64,000 nt of DNA from Thermus oshimai DSM 12092 (GCF_000373145.1 NZ_KB890623.1:1-64000); one strand, 5' to 3'. Counted from the first letter of the stretch, positions 1-8,797 are shown. The notes: generated by a model from the letters alone, not told the origin. Numbers and translations: made by a program.

Positions 1-245
1 CTGGGCGGTTGGAGGTACCGGAGGGGATCCGCTTGGTCTTTCTGCCACCTTACAGTCCTGAGCTGCAACCGGCGGAGCGGGTGTGGCCGTTGGTGAACGA
101 GGCGGTGGCCAACCGGTACTTTGCGACCCTGGAGGAGATGATGGGGGTGGTGGCCGAGCGGTGCCGGACCCTTGAGGAGGACCCAGCCACGGTGCGCAGG
201 CATACCCTCTTTCACTGGTGGCCTAGGGTGAAGGAATCTACGTAA
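1..245 (+). mobile_element. IS630-type transposase, C-terminal fragment
   Basis: The open frame enters from the left edge and stops at 243-245, giving about 80 C-terminal residues. The motif LPPYSPELQPAERVW is the hallmark of the third acidic residue of the IS630/Tc1-mariner DDE transposases (family knowledge). The catalytic Asp residues would lie upstream of the window, so completeness cannot be judged. The element ends within a few bases of the interrupted signal peptide of the next gene, where TA dinucleotides (the usual IS630 target) occur at 239-240 and 251-252. The terminal inverted repeat cannot be checked without the other end. Confidence 0.85.
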
Positions 246-279
246 AGGGGTATTAGCCCTCGGCCTGGCCCTGGGCCAG

Positions 280-987
280 GTGCGCACCCTGGACCAGATC
301 AAGCGTTCCGGGGAGATCCGCATCGGCACGGAAGGGGCTTTCCCCCCCTTCAACTACTTTGACGAGAAGAACCAGCTCACGGGCTTTGAAATAGACCTGG
401 GGAACGCCATCGCCCAAAAGCTCGGCCTCAAGCCCCGCTGGATCGCCCAGTCCTTTGACACCCTCCTCATCCAGCTCAACCAGGGGCGGTTTGACTTCGT
501 CATCGCCTCCCACGGCATCACCGAGGAGCGGGCCAAGGCCGTGGACTTCACCAACCCCCACTACTGCACGGGCGGGATCATCGTGAGCAAGAAGGGCGGC
601 CCCAAGACGGCCAAGGACCTCCAGGGCAAGGTGGTGGGGGTCCAGGTGGGCACCACCTACATGGAGGCCGCCCAGAAGATCCCCGGGGTGAAGGAGGTCC
701 GCACCTACCAGAAGGACCCCGACGCCCTCCAGGACCTCCTGGCGGGCCGTCTGGACGCCTGGATCACCGACCGCTTCGTGGCCAAGGAGGCCATCAAGGA
801 GAGGAAGCTGGAGGGCACCTTGCAGCTTGGGGAGCTGGTCTTCCAGGAGAAGGTGGCCATGGCGGTGGCCAAGGGGAACAAGACCGTCCTGGAGGCCCTC
901 AACAAGGCCCTTTCCGACCTCATGAAAGACGGCACCTACGCCAGGATCAGCGGGAAGTGGTTCGGGGAGGACGTGCGGTGCCGGTAA
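280..987 (+). CDS. Polar amino acid ABC transporter substrate-binding protein, 5' end removed by the IS
   Basis: Periplasmic binding protein of the HisJ/GlnH family (SBP_bac_3), which would deliver a polar amino acid to the permease downstream. The mature domain looks complete: DQIKRSGEIRIGTEGAFPPF at the start, a GxDFVIA-type core, and a C-terminal KWFGED. In the same frame upstream, codons 247-279 encode G-V-L-A-L-G-L-A-L-G-Q, which is the hydrophobic core and cleavage region of a signal peptide. No ATG, GTG or TTG lies in it, and an in-frame TGA is at 229-231. The first usable start is GTG 280, after the cleavage site, so the product would not be exported unless an unusual CTG start at 265 or 271 is used. 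I read it as a gene inactivated, or made cytoplasmic, by the IS insertion. Confidence 0.8.
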   Translation: MRTLDQIKRSGEIRIGTEGAFPPFNYFDEKNQLTGFEIDLGNAIAQKLGLKPRWIAQSFDTLLIQLNQGRFDFVIASHGITEERAKAVDFTNPHYCTGGIIVSKKGGPKTAKDLQGKVVGVQVGTTYMEAAQKIPGVKEVRTYQKDPDALQDLLAGRLDAWITDRFVAKEAIKERKLEGTLQLGELVFQEKVAMAVAKGNKTVLEALNKALSDLMKDGTYARISGKWFGEDVRCR

Positions 988-1005
988 AGGCCCCTTAGGC
1001 CGTTG

Positions 1006-1057
1006 GGGGTGCCCACCGAGGGCACCCCTCCTTTGAGCACCCCGAAGGCGCCTTCGG
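1006..1057 (+). terminator. Two tandem intercistronic hairpins between binding protein and permease
   Basis: First hairpin 1006-1028: GGGGTGCCC, loop ACCGA, GGGCACCCC, a 9-bp perfect stem followed by TCCTTTG. Second: the perfect palindrome CCGAAGGCGCCTTCGG at 1042-1057, followed by CCTCGTTT. Neither has a strong U tract, so they may act as partial terminators or mRNA 3'-end stabilisers. That would give more binding protein than permease, a common arrangement in ABC operons (inference). Confidence 0.55.
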
Positions 1058-1076
1058 CCTCGTTTGGTAGATCTCA

Positions 1077-1883
1077 ATGGGAAAGCACCTCGCTGGCATG
1101 CGCCCCTTGCGCTGGCTTCTCTTCCTTGGGCTCCTGGTTCTGGGGTACCTGGGGCTTTTCGCCCTGTTGGGCCTTCTCCTGGAACGCTACTTCCTCCTCA
1201 CGGGTTTCGGCCCCGAGCGGGCGGCCTCCGCCGCGGGGGCCATGGCTTTAGGGGCGGAGATCACCCTGAAGCTCACCCTCATCTCGGGGCTCGCCGGGCT
1301 CATCATCGGGGTCTTCGCGGGGATGTTCCGCCTGTCCTCGAGGCCCTGGGTGCGCCTCCCCGCCACCTTCTACATCTGGGTGACCCGGGGCACCCCCCTG
1401 CTCGTCCAGATCCTCTTCGCCTACAACGCCCTCCCCCTCCTCCTGAGGCCCCTCTGGCCCGAGGCCCAGGCCGTCCTCACCCCCTACTGGGCGGCCTTCA
1501 TCGCCCTTTCCTTCAACGTGGGGGCCTACAACGCGGAGGTGGTGCGGGCCGGCATCCAGGCCATCCCCCGGGGGCAGTGGGAGGCCGCCTGGTCCTTGGG
1601 GCTCTCCCCGGTGGACACCCTGCGCTTCGTCATCCTCCCCCAGGCCCTGAGGATCGTGGTCCCCCCCCTGGTGAACAACGTGGTGGCCCTCCTCAAGGAC
1701 TCCTCCCTGGCCAGCGTCATCACCCTGGCGGAGCTTTCCCTTTCGGGGCAACGGGTCATCTCCGCCACCTTCCGCCCGGTGGAGGTCTACCTGGCCGTGG
1801 CCGCCATCTACCTCCTCCTCACCACCGTCCTCACCTTCTTCACCAACGCCTTGGAAAGGCGGCTCAAGGTGGCGGGCCGCTAG
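1077..1883 (+). CDS. Polar amino acid ABC transporter permease (HisM/GlnP family)
   Basis: Integral membrane permease of 268 residues with about five hydrophobic segments. The BPD_transp_1/HEQRo signature region is visible: ITLKLTLISGLAGLIIG near residue 62, then the EAA-type loop EVVRAGIQAIPRGQWEAAWSLGLSP at about 155-180 and IVLPQALR-like RFVILPQALRIV. It would move a polar amino acid with the upstream binding protein. No ATP-binding subunit follows (the next gene is valS), so the ATPase must be elsewhere or be shared. The ATG at 1077 lies just after the second hairpin and has no obvious Shine-Dalgarno sequence. Confidence 0.9.
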   Translation: MGKHLAGMRPLRWLLFLGLLVLGYLGLFALLGLLLERYFLLTGFGPERAASAAGAMALGAEITLKLTLISGLAGLIIGVFAGMFRLSSRPWVRLPATFYIWVTRGTPLLVQILFAYNALPLLLRPLWPEAQAVLTPYWAAFIALSFNVGAYNAEVVRAGIQAIPRGQWEAAWSLGLSPVDTLRFVILPQALRIVVPPLVNNVVALLKDSSLASVITLAELSLSGQRVISATFRPVEVYLAVAAIYLLLTTVLTFFTNALERRLKVAGR

Positions 1884-1910
1884 GGCCTTTGGGTAAAGTA
1901 GGAGACCAGG

Positions 1911-4499
1911 ATGGACCTACCCAAGGCCTACGATCCCCAAACCGTGGAGCCCAAATGGGCCCGGCGCTGGGCGGAGCGCCCCTTCGTGGCGGACCCCAAA
2001 AGCGGCAAGACCCCCTTCGTCATCTTCATGCCCCCGCCCAACGTCACCGGCTCCCTGCACATGGGCCACGCCCTGGACAACACCCTCCAGGATGCCCTCA
2101 TCCGCTACAAGCGCATGCGGGGCTATGAGGCGGTCTGGCTCCCCGGCACGGACCACGCCGGGATCGCCACCCAGGTGGTGGTGGAAAGGCTCCTCCTCAA
2201 GGAGGGCAAGACCCGCCACGACCTGGGCCGGGAGGAGTTTTTAAAACGGGTCTGGCGGTGGAAGGAGGAGTCCGGGGGGCGGATCCTGGAGCAGCTCAAG
2301 CGGCTTGGGGCCAGCGCCGACTGGAGCCGGGAGGCCTTCACCATGGACGAAAAGCGCTCCCGGGCGGTGCGCTACGCCTTCAGCCGCTACTACCACGAGG
2401 GCCTGGCCTACCGGGCCCCCCGCCTGGTGAACTGGTGCCCCCGGTGCGAGACCACCCTCTCGGACCTGGAGGTGGAGACCGAGCCCACCCCGGGCCGGCT
2501 CTACACCCTCCGCTACGAGGTGGAGGGGGGCGAGGCCATCGCCATCGCCACCGTGCGCCCGGAGACGGTCTTCGCCGACCAGGCCATCGCCGTCCACCCG
2601 GAGGACGAGCGCTACCGTCACCTCATCGGGAAGAAGGCGCGCATCCCCCTCACGGGGATCTGGATCCCCATCCTGGCCGACGCTGCGGTGGAAAAGGAGT
2701 TCGGCACCGGGGCCCTCAAGGTCACCCCCGCCCACGACCCCCTGGACTACGAGATCGGCGAGCGGCACGGCCTGGAGCCGGTTTCGGTCATCGACCTTTC
2801 GGGGCGCATGGTGGGGGAGAGGGTGCCTGAGCCCTTGAGGGGCCTGGACCGCTTTGAGGCCCGGAAGAAGGCGGTGGAGCTCTTCCGGGAGGCGGGCCAC
2901 CTCCTCAAGGAGGAGGAGTACACCATCGGCATGGCCGCCTGCTCCCGCTGCGGCACCCCCATTGAGTACGCCATCTTCCCCCAGTGGTGGCTTTCCATGC
3001 GCCCCCTGGCGGAGAAGGTGATCGGGGGCCTCGAGCGGGGGGAGATCGCCTTCGTGCCCGAGCGCTGGAAGAAGGTCAACCTGGACTGGCTCAAAAACGT
3101 CCGGGACTGGAACATCTCCCGCCAGCTCTGGTGGGGGCACCAGATCCCCGCCTGGTACTGCGGGGACTGCGGGGGGGTGACCGTGCCCCTCCCCGAGCGC
3201 TACCTGGAAGACCCCACCCACTGCGCCCACTGCGGAAGCGCAAACCTCAAGCGGGATGAGGACGTCTTTGACACCTGGTTCTCCTCTGCCCTCTGGCCCC
3301 TTTCCACCCTGGGCTGGCCCGAGGAGACGGAGGACCTGAAGGCCTTCTACCCCGGGGATGTCTTGGTCTCGGGGTACGACATCCTCTTCCTCTGGGTTTC
3401 CCGCATGGAGGTCTCGGGCTACCACTTCCGGGGGGAGAGGCCCTTCAAGACCGTCCTCCTCCACGGCCTGGTCCTGGACGAGAAGGGGCAGAAGATGTCC
3501 AAGTCCAAGGGGAACGTCATTGACCCCTTGGAGATGGTGGAGCGCTACGGGGCCGACGCCCTCCGCTTCGCCCTGGCCTACCTGGCCACGGGGGGGCAGG
3601 ACATCCGGCTGGACCCCCGCTGGCTGGAGATGGCCCGGAACTTCGCCAACAAGCTCTACAACGCCGCCCGCTTCGTCCTCCTGGCCCGGGAGGGCTTCCG
3701 GGCTGAAGGGGACGAGCCCACCCTGGCCGACCGCTGGATGACGAGCCGCCTGGCCCGGGGGGTGCGGGAGGTCACCGCCCTCTACGAGGCCTTGGACCTG
3801 GCCCAGGCGGCCCGGGCGGTGTACGAGCTGGTTTGGAGCGAGTTCTGTGACTGGTACCTGGAGGCCAGCAAACCGGCCCTTAGGGCAGGGAACGCCCACA
3901 CCCTAAGGACCCTGGAAGGGGCCCTGGAGACCCTCCTCAAGCTCCTCCACCCCTTCATGCCCTTCCTCACCAGCGAGCTCCACCAGGCCCTCACCGGGCG
4001 GGAGGAGCTCGCCCTGGAGCCCTGGCCCGAGGCGGGGGGGGAGGACCTTGAGGCCGAGGCCCGCTTCGAGGCCTTGAGGCAGGCCGTCACGGGGGTGCGG
4101 GCCCTCCGCGCGGAGGCCGGGCTTGCGCCGGGCCAGGAGGTGCGGGTCCACCTGGAGGGGGAGGTGGGGCCGGTGCTGGAGAACCTGGAGGTCTTCCGCT
4201 TCCTGGCCCGGGCGGAGCTTATTTCGGAAAAGCCCGAAAGGGCCCTGGTGCGGGCCGAGCCCAAGATCACGGTGCGCATGCCCCTGGAGGGGCTTTTGGA
4301 CGTGGCGGTCTGGAAGGCCCGCCAGGAGAAGCGCCTGAAGGAGCTCCTCGCCTTGGCGGAGCGGAGCGAAAAGAAGCTTTCCGCCCCCGGCTTCCGGGAA
4401 AAGGCCCCGAAAGAGGTGGTGGAGGCGGAGGAGGCGAGGCTTAGGGAGAACCTGGACCAGATCCGCCGCATCCGGGAGGCCCTCAGCCAAATAGGGTGA
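1911..4499 (+). CDS. valS: Valyl-tRNA synthetase
   Basis: Class Ia aminoacyl-tRNA synthetase that charges tRNA-Val and edits misactivated threonine. It has 862 residues, the length of the Thermus enzyme. The HIGH motif is HMGH at 50-53 in PPNVTGSLHMGHALDN, and KMSKS is at 528-532. The editing insert (about 190-340) contains TVRPETVFADQAIAVHP. Cys pairs at CPRC, CSRC, CGDC and CAHC fit zinc-binding knuckles. The C-terminus is a coiled coil rich in Lys/Glu (about 800-862), the tRNA-binding arm typical of ValRS. The ATG follows AGGAG at 1900-1904. The 3' end overlaps the convergent gene by 17 bp. Confidence 0.98.
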   Translation: MDLPKAYDPQTVEPKWARRWAERPFVADPKSGKTPFVIFMPPPNVTGSLHMGHALDNTLQDALIRYKRMRGYEAVWLPGTDHAGIATQVVVERLLLKEGKTRHDLGREEFLKRVWRWKEESGGRILEQLKRLGASADWSREAFTMDEKRSRAVRYAFSRYYHEGLAYRAPRLVNWCPRCETTLSDLEVETEPTPGRLYTLRYEVEGGEAIAIATVRPETVFADQAIAVHPEDERYRHLIGKKARIPLTGIWIPILADAAVEKEFGTGALKVTPAHDPLDYEIGERHGLEPVSVIDLSGRMVGERVPEPLRGLDRFEARKKAVELFREAGHLLKEEEYTIGMAACSRCGTPIEYAIFPQWWLSMRPLAEKVIGGLERGEIAFVPERWKKVNLDWLKNVRDWNISRQLWWGHQIPAWYCGDCGGVTVPLPERYLEDPTHCAHCGSANLKRDEDVFDTWFSSALWPLSTLGWPEETEDLKAFYPGDVLVSGYDILFLWVSRMEVSGYHFRGERPFKTVLLHGLVLDEKGQKMSKSKGNVIDPLEMVERYGADALRFALAYLATGGQDIRLDPRWLEMARNFANKLYNAARFVLLAREGFRAEGDEPTLADRWMTSRLARGVREVTALYEALDLAQAARAVYELVWSEFCDWYLEASKPALRAGNAHTLRTLEGALETLLKLLHPFMPFLTSELHQALTGREELALEPWPEAGGEDLEAEARFEALRQAVTGVRALRAEAGLAPGQEVRVHLEGEVGPVLENLEVFRFLARAELISEKPERALVRAEPKITVRMPLEGLLDVAVWKARQEKRLKELLALAERSEKKLSAPGFREKAPKEVVEAEEARLRENLDQIRRIREALSQIG

Positions 4500-5046
4500 G
4501 CCGGGGGTCGTGCCCCTCCCCGGGGGCCTCGGCGATGGCCTCGGCCTCCCGCAGGTTCACGGTCACGAAGGGGAAGCGCTCCAGGGGGGCGAGGTCCACG
4601 ATGGGCCGGTCCGGCAGTAGGAGGTAAAGCCCCGCCTCCAAGAGGGTCTGGAAGGGCTTGGTCTGGGAAAGGTAGTCCGAAAGCCTCACCCCCTTGGGCA
4701 CCTGGAGCCGCCCGGAGAGGAGGTAGTCCCCGAAGAGAAAGGCGAGGCGTCGCTCTTCCAAGAGGGCGGGGCTGGTGCGGGGTTGGGCGGGTTTGCCCCC
4801 CGCCACCCACTGGATCCTTTCCTTGCGTAGGGCGAGGAAGCCCGTGCTCCCCTTGAGCTCCCCCGCCTCCGGGGGGTGGCGGAAGCCCGGGGTGTAGATG
4901 AGGGCCCCGGTTACGGGCAGGTAGAGCTTTTCCCCGTTCAGGAGGTCCGCGGTGCCGGTGCCTGGCACCAGGTGGATCAGGCCGTAGATCCGGTAGGCCT
5001 GGGTGTAGATGCGGGCCTCGAGGGCCTCCCTAGGTTGCCTGTACAC
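4483..5046 (-). CDS. Conserved-looking hypothetical protein, 187 aa
   Basis: I do not recognise this family. The 187-residue product is soluble, with no signal peptide or membrane segment. It starts MYRQPREALEARIYTQAYRIYGLIHLV and is rich in Leu, Pro and Arg; the N-terminal half looks like beta strands around LYLPVTGALIYTPGFRHPP. Its start overlaps the recJ stop region by 17 bp on the same strand, so it is probably translated with recJ as the last gene of the trpC-hisA-recJ run. Codon use matches its neighbours (strong G/C third positions), which supports a real gene. Its 3' end overlaps convergent valS by 17 bp. Confidence 0.7.
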   Translation of the reverse strand: MYRQPREALEARIYTQAYRIYGLIHLVPGTGTADLLNGEKLYLPVTGALIYTPGFRHPPEAGELKGSTGFLALRKERIQWVAGGKPAQPRTSPALLEERRLAFLFGDYLLSGRLQVPKGVRLSDYLSQTKPFQTLLEAGLYLLLPDRPIVDLAPLERFPFVTVNLREAEAIAEAPGEGHDPRLTLFG

Positions 5047-6997
5047 GCTTCACCTCCCAGTACCGCGCCAAGGCCTCGCTGAAAAGCCCTGCGTGGGGCA
5101 GGTCGTAGGCCAAAAGGAGCCTTCGGATGAGGGCCTGGGCCAAGGGGTCTTTTTCCCCTAAGAGCCGGGCCCGGCTCTCCCGCCCCAGGGCCACCCGCAC
5201 CCCCTCCCGCCTTGCGGGGTAGGGGGGAAGGCCGAGCCAGAGCCCTGCGCGCTCGGGAGGCTCCAGGCGGAAGCCCTGGGCCCGGGCGTAGGCCAGGCCC
5301 TCGGGGTTCTCCTCGGGGACGTAGACCCCTTCCCCCAGCCGGGCCCGCCCTAGGGCCTCGGGGAGGGGGATGGGGTGGGCCCAGGCCTCCCCCTCCGCCC
5401 AAAGGGCCTCTTCCTCGAGGAAGGCCGCCACCTGGGCCTCATAGCTCACGGTGCCGTTCCAGCGGTTTTCCGTGAGGAGGACCGCGGCCCCCACCCTGCC
5501 CTTAAGGGCCCGTTCCCCCTGCCGCCAGGCCACCGCCCGCACCCCCTCTACCCGGAAGGCCAGGTGCCGGCCCTCCCCCAGGGTGCGCACCTCCTCCGCC
5601 TCTCCCGAGAGGAGGAAGAGGGGCTCGGGGTTCCCCGGCCCGAAGGGCTCCAGGGCCTCCAGGGCCCGGTGGAGGGCGGGGAGTTCGGAAAGGGGAGGGA
5701 GGGGCCCCAGGACCTCCACCTCCTTAAGGGGCGCGGGGTGGCGGGCGGCGTAGGCCTGGATCCTCCGCTTGAACTCGGGGAAGAGGGCCTCGTCCAGGGC
5801 AAAGCCTGCGGCCTCCCGGTGCCCGCCGAAGCGCTTTAAGAGGTCCGCCGCCTCCCTCAGGGCCCCCACCGCGCTCACCGGGGGCAGGCTCCGCACGCTC
5901 CCCTTCCCCCCCGCCACCAGGAAGACCGGGCGGAGGGTGGCCTCGAGGATCCGGCTCGCCACGATGCCCATGACCCCGGGGTGGCCTTCCTCGTCCAGGA
6001 GGACGATGGCTGGCTCCTCGGGGTCCGCCTGGGGGAGGAGGCGGGCCAGCATCTCCTCCTCTATGCGCTGGCGCTGGCTGTTGAGGCGGTGGAGTTCGGC
6101 CACCAGGGCCTCCGCCTCCCTCTCGTCCTCGGTAAGGAGGAGCCTTAAGGCTACCTCCGCCTGGCCCAGGCGGCTTGCCGCGTTGATGCGGGGGGCGATG
6201 CGGAAGGCCACCTCCACCGCCTTCCCCGTGAACCCCACCGCCTCCGCCAGGGCCCTTAGGCCCACGTGGGCCGAGGCCTTAAGGCGAAGGAGGCCTTCCC
6301 TCACCAGGGCCCGGTTCCAGCCCGTAAGGGGGGCCACGTCGGCCACCGTGCCCACCGCGGCCAGGTCGGCCATGGGGAGGGGCGGGGGAAGGCCCAGGCG
6401 CTCGTGGAGGGCCCAGAGGAGGAGGAAGGCCACCCCGGCCCCCGTGGGGTGCTCCCCGAGCCCAGGGGAGAGGGCGGGGTGGACCAGGACGCCTGGGGGG
6501 AGGGTGGGGCCTGGGGTGTGGTGGTCCGTGACCAGGACCTCCACCCCGTTTTCCACAAGCTCGGCGAGTTCCGCCACGTTGGCGATGCCGCAATCCACGG
6601 TGACGAAGACCTCCGCGGCCTCCAGGTGCTCGGGCACCCGTTCGGGCAGGACCCCATACCCCTCCTCCAGCCGGTGGGGGATGAAGGGGTGGACCTCGGC
6701 CCCTAAGGCCCTTAGGCCCTTGAGGAGGATGGCCGTGCCCGTGAGCCCGTCCGCGTCGTAGTCCCCGTGGATGCGGATGCGCTTTCCTTCCCGGATGGCC
6801 CGCTCCAGGAGGGCCGCTCCTTCCTCCAGGCCCTTCAGGGGGAGGCGGTATAGGGGAGGGGTAAGGTCCTCAGGGGCCCTAAAGCCCCGGAGGAGGTAGG
6901 CGAGGGCGGCCTCCGGCCCCACCCCGAAGCGGACCATGGCCTCCCGCCAGGCCTCCACGGGGGGGAGGGGGGTAAAGCGCCAGCGAAGGCGGCTCAT
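5030..6997 (-). CDS. recJ: Single-stranded-DNA-specific 5'-3' exonuclease RecJ
   Basis: DHH-superfamily nuclease that degrades single-stranded DNA 5' to 3' in recombination and repair. The 655 residues match the Thermus enzyme in length. Motifs visible: HGDYDADGLTG at 77-87, the metal-binding VDCG at 134-137, and the DHH triad TDHHTPG at 157-163. DHHA1 features follow, including GGHREAAGFALDE, the usual GGH motif. An OB-like C-terminal region follows. The ATG overlaps the preceding gene by 4 bp (ATGA), so translation is probably coupled to the small membrane protein upstream. Confidence 0.96.
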   Translation of the reverse strand: MSRLRWRFTPLPPVEAWREAMVRFGVGPEAALAYLLRGFRAPEDLTPPLYRLPLKGLEEGAALLERAIREGKRIRIHGDYDADGLTGTAILLKGLRALGAEVHPFIPHRLEEGYGVLPERVPEHLEAAEVFVTVDCGIANVAELAELVENGVEVLVTDHHTPGPTLPPGVLVHPALSPGLGEHPTGAGVAFLLLWALHERLGLPPPLPMADLAAVGTVADVAPLTGWNRALVREGLLRLKASAHVGLRALAEAVGFTGKAVEVAFRIAPRINAASRLGQAEVALRLLLTEDEREAEALVAELHRLNSQRQRIEEEMLARLLPQADPEEPAIVLLDEEGHPGVMGIVASRILEATLRPVFLVAGGKGSVRSLPPVSAVGALREAADLLKRFGGHREAAGFALDEALFPEFKRRIQAYAARHPAPLKEVEVLGPLPPLSELPALHRALEALEPFGPGNPEPLFLLSGEAEEVRTLGEGRHLAFRVEGVRAVAWRQGERALKGRVGAAVLLTENRWNGTVSYEAQVAAFLEEEALWAEGEAWAHPIPLPEALGRARLGEGVYVPEENPEGLAYARAQGFRLEPPERAGLWLGLPPYPARREGVRVALGRESRARLLGEKDPLAQALIRRLLLAYDLPHAGLFSEALARYWEVKRVQAT

Positions 6998-7308
6998 GCC
7001 TCGTCCCGGTCGGGGATGCGGGGGATCTCCTCAATCCGCGCCCGCTTCAGGGCGTTCACCTCCTCCTGCAGGCGGCGGATCTCCCGGAGGAGCCCCCGCT
7101 TTTCCCCGTAGGCCTTGAGGGAAAAGGCCAGGGCGTAAAGCCCCGAGAGGAGAAGGCCCAGGGCGTAGGCCGCAGGGAGGGCCAGGCTCAGGGGCCAGGG
7201 GCCGAAGGGGGTGGGGAGGTCCAGAAAGGGCAGGGCCAGGTGGAGGTAGAGGGCAAACCCCCCCACCAGGAGGCTTGTGAGGAGAAGGAGCCAGTGGAGG
7301 AGGTTCAC
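6994..7308 (-). CDS. Small membrane protein with two TM segments and a coiled-coil tail (LapA-like)
   Basis: The 104-residue product has two hydrophobic segments (about 4-27 and 42-66), followed by a charged helical tail, EKRGLLREIRRLQEEVNALK, that should form a coiled coil. This layout resembles the LapA/DUF1049 family, but similarity is only architectural. It overlaps hisA by 4 bp upstream and recJ by 4 bp downstream, so it is translationally coupled on both sides. A function cannot be given from the sequence. Confidence 0.75.
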   Translation of the reverse strand: MNLLHWLLLLTSLLVGGFALYLHLALPFLDLPTPFGPWPLSLALPAAYALGLLLSGLYALAFSLKAYGEKRGLLREIRRLQEEVNALKRARIEEIPRIPDRDEA

Positions 7309-8003
7309 CCCGCCCTCCTTAAGCTGACCCGTCCCTCGTAGAGGGCTTTGCCCAAAAGGGCCCCCTCCACCCCCAAGGCCTTTAGGCCCTCCAGGTCCTC
7401 GGGGCTTCCAATCCCGCCCCCTACGATGAGCTCGTGGGGCCAGGCCGCCCGCACCTGGGCCACCACCTCCAGGTCCAGCCCTTTCAGGGTTCCGTCCCGG
7501 CGCACGTCGGTGTAGATCACCGTCCTCACCCCCATCCCTGCCCAGCGCCCCAGGAGGTCCAAGGCGGAAAGGGGGACCTCCTCCTGCCAGCCCGAGACCA
7601 CCACCCTAAGCCCCCGGGCGTCCAGGGCCAGGGCCAGCCGCTTGGGGCCAGCCAGGGCCAGCATCCTTTCCAGGAGGCCAGGGTCCTTCACCGCCACCGT
7701 GCCCACCACGGCCCGGTGGGCCCCAAGGTCCAGAACTTCTTGTAGAGTTTCCAGAGAGCGGATCCCGCCCCCCACCTGGAAGGGGATCCGGAGGTGCCGG
7801 GCGATGGTGCGGAGGGCTTCCCGGTTGTCCCCCCGGCCCAGGGCCCGGTCCAGGTCCACCAGGTGGAGGAGGTCCGCCCCTTCCTCCTGCCAGCGCAAGG
7901 CGGCCTCCAGGGGGTCCCCGTAGACCGTGGCCGCCTCGGGGCGCCCCTCGTAGAGGCGCACGGCCTTTCCCCCCAGGAGGTCCACCGCGGGGATCAGCTT
8001 CAT
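7305..8003 (-). CDS. hisA: ProFAR isomerase (phosphoribosylformimino-AICAR-P isomerase) HisA
   Basis: TIM-barrel enzyme of histidine synthesis that converts N'-ProFAR to PRFAR. The 232 residues have the HisA signature MKLIPAVDLLGGKAVRLYEG with the catalytic Asp8 at the end of strand 1. Next come the first phosphate loop PFQVGGGIRS at about 76-85, the second catalytic region YTDVRRDGTLKG with Asp near 127-132, and the second phosphate loop LIVGGGIGS at about 191-199. Other his genes are not in the window. It lies just downstream of trpC, which catalyses a chemically similar Amadori rearrangement. Confidence 0.96.
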   Translation of the reverse strand: MKLIPAVDLLGGKAVRLYEGRPEAATVYGDPLEAALRWQEEGADLLHLVDLDRALGRGDNREALRTIARHLRIPFQVGGGIRSLETLQEVLDLGAHRAVVGTVAVKDPGLLERMLALAGPKRLALALDARGLRVVVSGWQEEVPLSALDLLGRWAGMGVRTVIYTDVRRDGTLKGLDLEVVAQVRAAWPHELIVGGGIGSPEDLEGLKALGVEGALLGKALYEGRVSLRRAG

Positions 8004-8012
8004 GGGCCTATC

Positions 8013-8780
8013 CTAAACCCCGCTGAGAAGCCCCTTCAAGGCGCCTTCTAGGTCCTTTGCTTCCATGAGGCTTGTACCGATGAGGACCGCGTCAAAAAGC
8101 CCCTCCAGCGCCCTTAGCTCCTCCCCCGTGCGGTAGCCCGACTCGGCCACCAGGATGCCGGAAAACCCCCGCTTCCGGGCCAGGCGACCCAGGCGGGGGG
8201 CGGTGGTGAGGTCTATGGCGAGGGTGTGGAGGTCGCGGTTGTTCACCCCTAGGATCTCCGCCCCGGCCTCGAGGGCCACCTCCAGCTCCCGTTCCGTGTG
8301 CACCTCCACCAGGGCGTCCAGGCCCACCCTCCGCGCCTCTTCCAGGTAGGCCCCCGTCTCTTCCCCCAGGAGGGCCACGATGAGGAGGGCGGCGCTGGCC
8401 CCGAAGGCCCGGGCCTCCTCCAGCATGAAGGGGTCCACCGCGAAGTCCTTGCGCAGGAGGGGAAGGCCCGCCCCCCGGGCCCGCACCAGGTCTTCCAGGC
8501 TCCCTCCGAACCAGTGGGGCTCGGTGAGGACGCTTAGGGCCCTGGCCCCGCCCCGGGCGTAGGCCAAGGCGGCCTCCAGGGGGTCCACCTCGCGGATGGG
8601 CCCTTGGGAGGGGCTTTTCTTCTTGATCTCCGCGATGACGGAAAGGCCGGGGCCCAAAAGGGCTTCCCGGAAGGAGGGTACGGGGGGCGGAGGGGGCAGA
8701 GGGTAGGGGCGCACCTCGGCGAGCCTTTTCCGGGCGATCTCCCCTAGGACCCCGGGCACCTTCTTAAGGTCGGGCCGCAT
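8013..8780 (-). CDS. trpC: Indole-3-glycerol phosphate synthase TrpC
   Basis: TIM-barrel enzyme that closes the indole ring in tryptophan synthesis (CdRP to indole-3-glycerol phosphate). The 255-residue protein shows the catalytic-lysine motif [15 protein letters not shown] near 50-64, then [11 protein letters not shown] with the second Lys and Asp, LEVGANNRDL-like [12 protein letters not shown] with the conserved Asn, and the phosphate loop [12 protein letters not shown]. Its start codon lies 7 nt from the -10 hexamer TACAAT (minus strand, 8787-8792), so the mRNA is probably leaderless. It heads the minus-strand group hisA-TM protein-recJ-hypothetical. Confidence 0.96.
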   Translation of the reverse strand: MRPDLKKVPGVLGEIARKRLAEVRPYPLPPPPPVPSFREALLGPGLSVIAEIKKKSPSQGPIREVDPLEAALAYARGGARALSVLTEPHWFGGSLEDLVRARGAGLPLLRKDFAVDPFMLEEARAFGASAALLIVALLGEETGAYLEEARRVGLDALVEVHTERELEVALEAGAEILGVNNRDLHTLAIDLTTAPRLGRLARKRGFSGILVAESGYRTGEELRALEGLFDAVLIGTSLMEAKDLEGALKGLLSGV

Positions 8781-8785
8781 GGGGC

Positions 8786-8792
8786 TATTGTA
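8786..8792. promoter_or_regulatory. Overlapping divergent -10 hexamers for trpC and the PIN gene
   Basis: Seven bases hold TATTGT on the plus strand (8786-8791) and TACAAT on the minus strand (8787-8792). Each is 6-7 nt from an ATG: trpC at 8780 and the PIN gene at 8798. Both messages would be leaderless. I see no good -35 box for either. The assignment rests on -10 spacing only. Confidence 0.5.
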
Positions 8793-8797
8793 AGTCC

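Noticed and set aside
1064-2128. 354-codon plus-strand frame across the permease and valS start
   Set aside because: Low-complexity Pro/Gly/His composition; the permease and valS frames in the same place have clear family motifs.
2241-3899. 552-codon open frame opposite valS
   Set aside because: Antisense shadow caused by the G/C third positions of valS; Gly/Pro/His-rich with no domain and no start signal.
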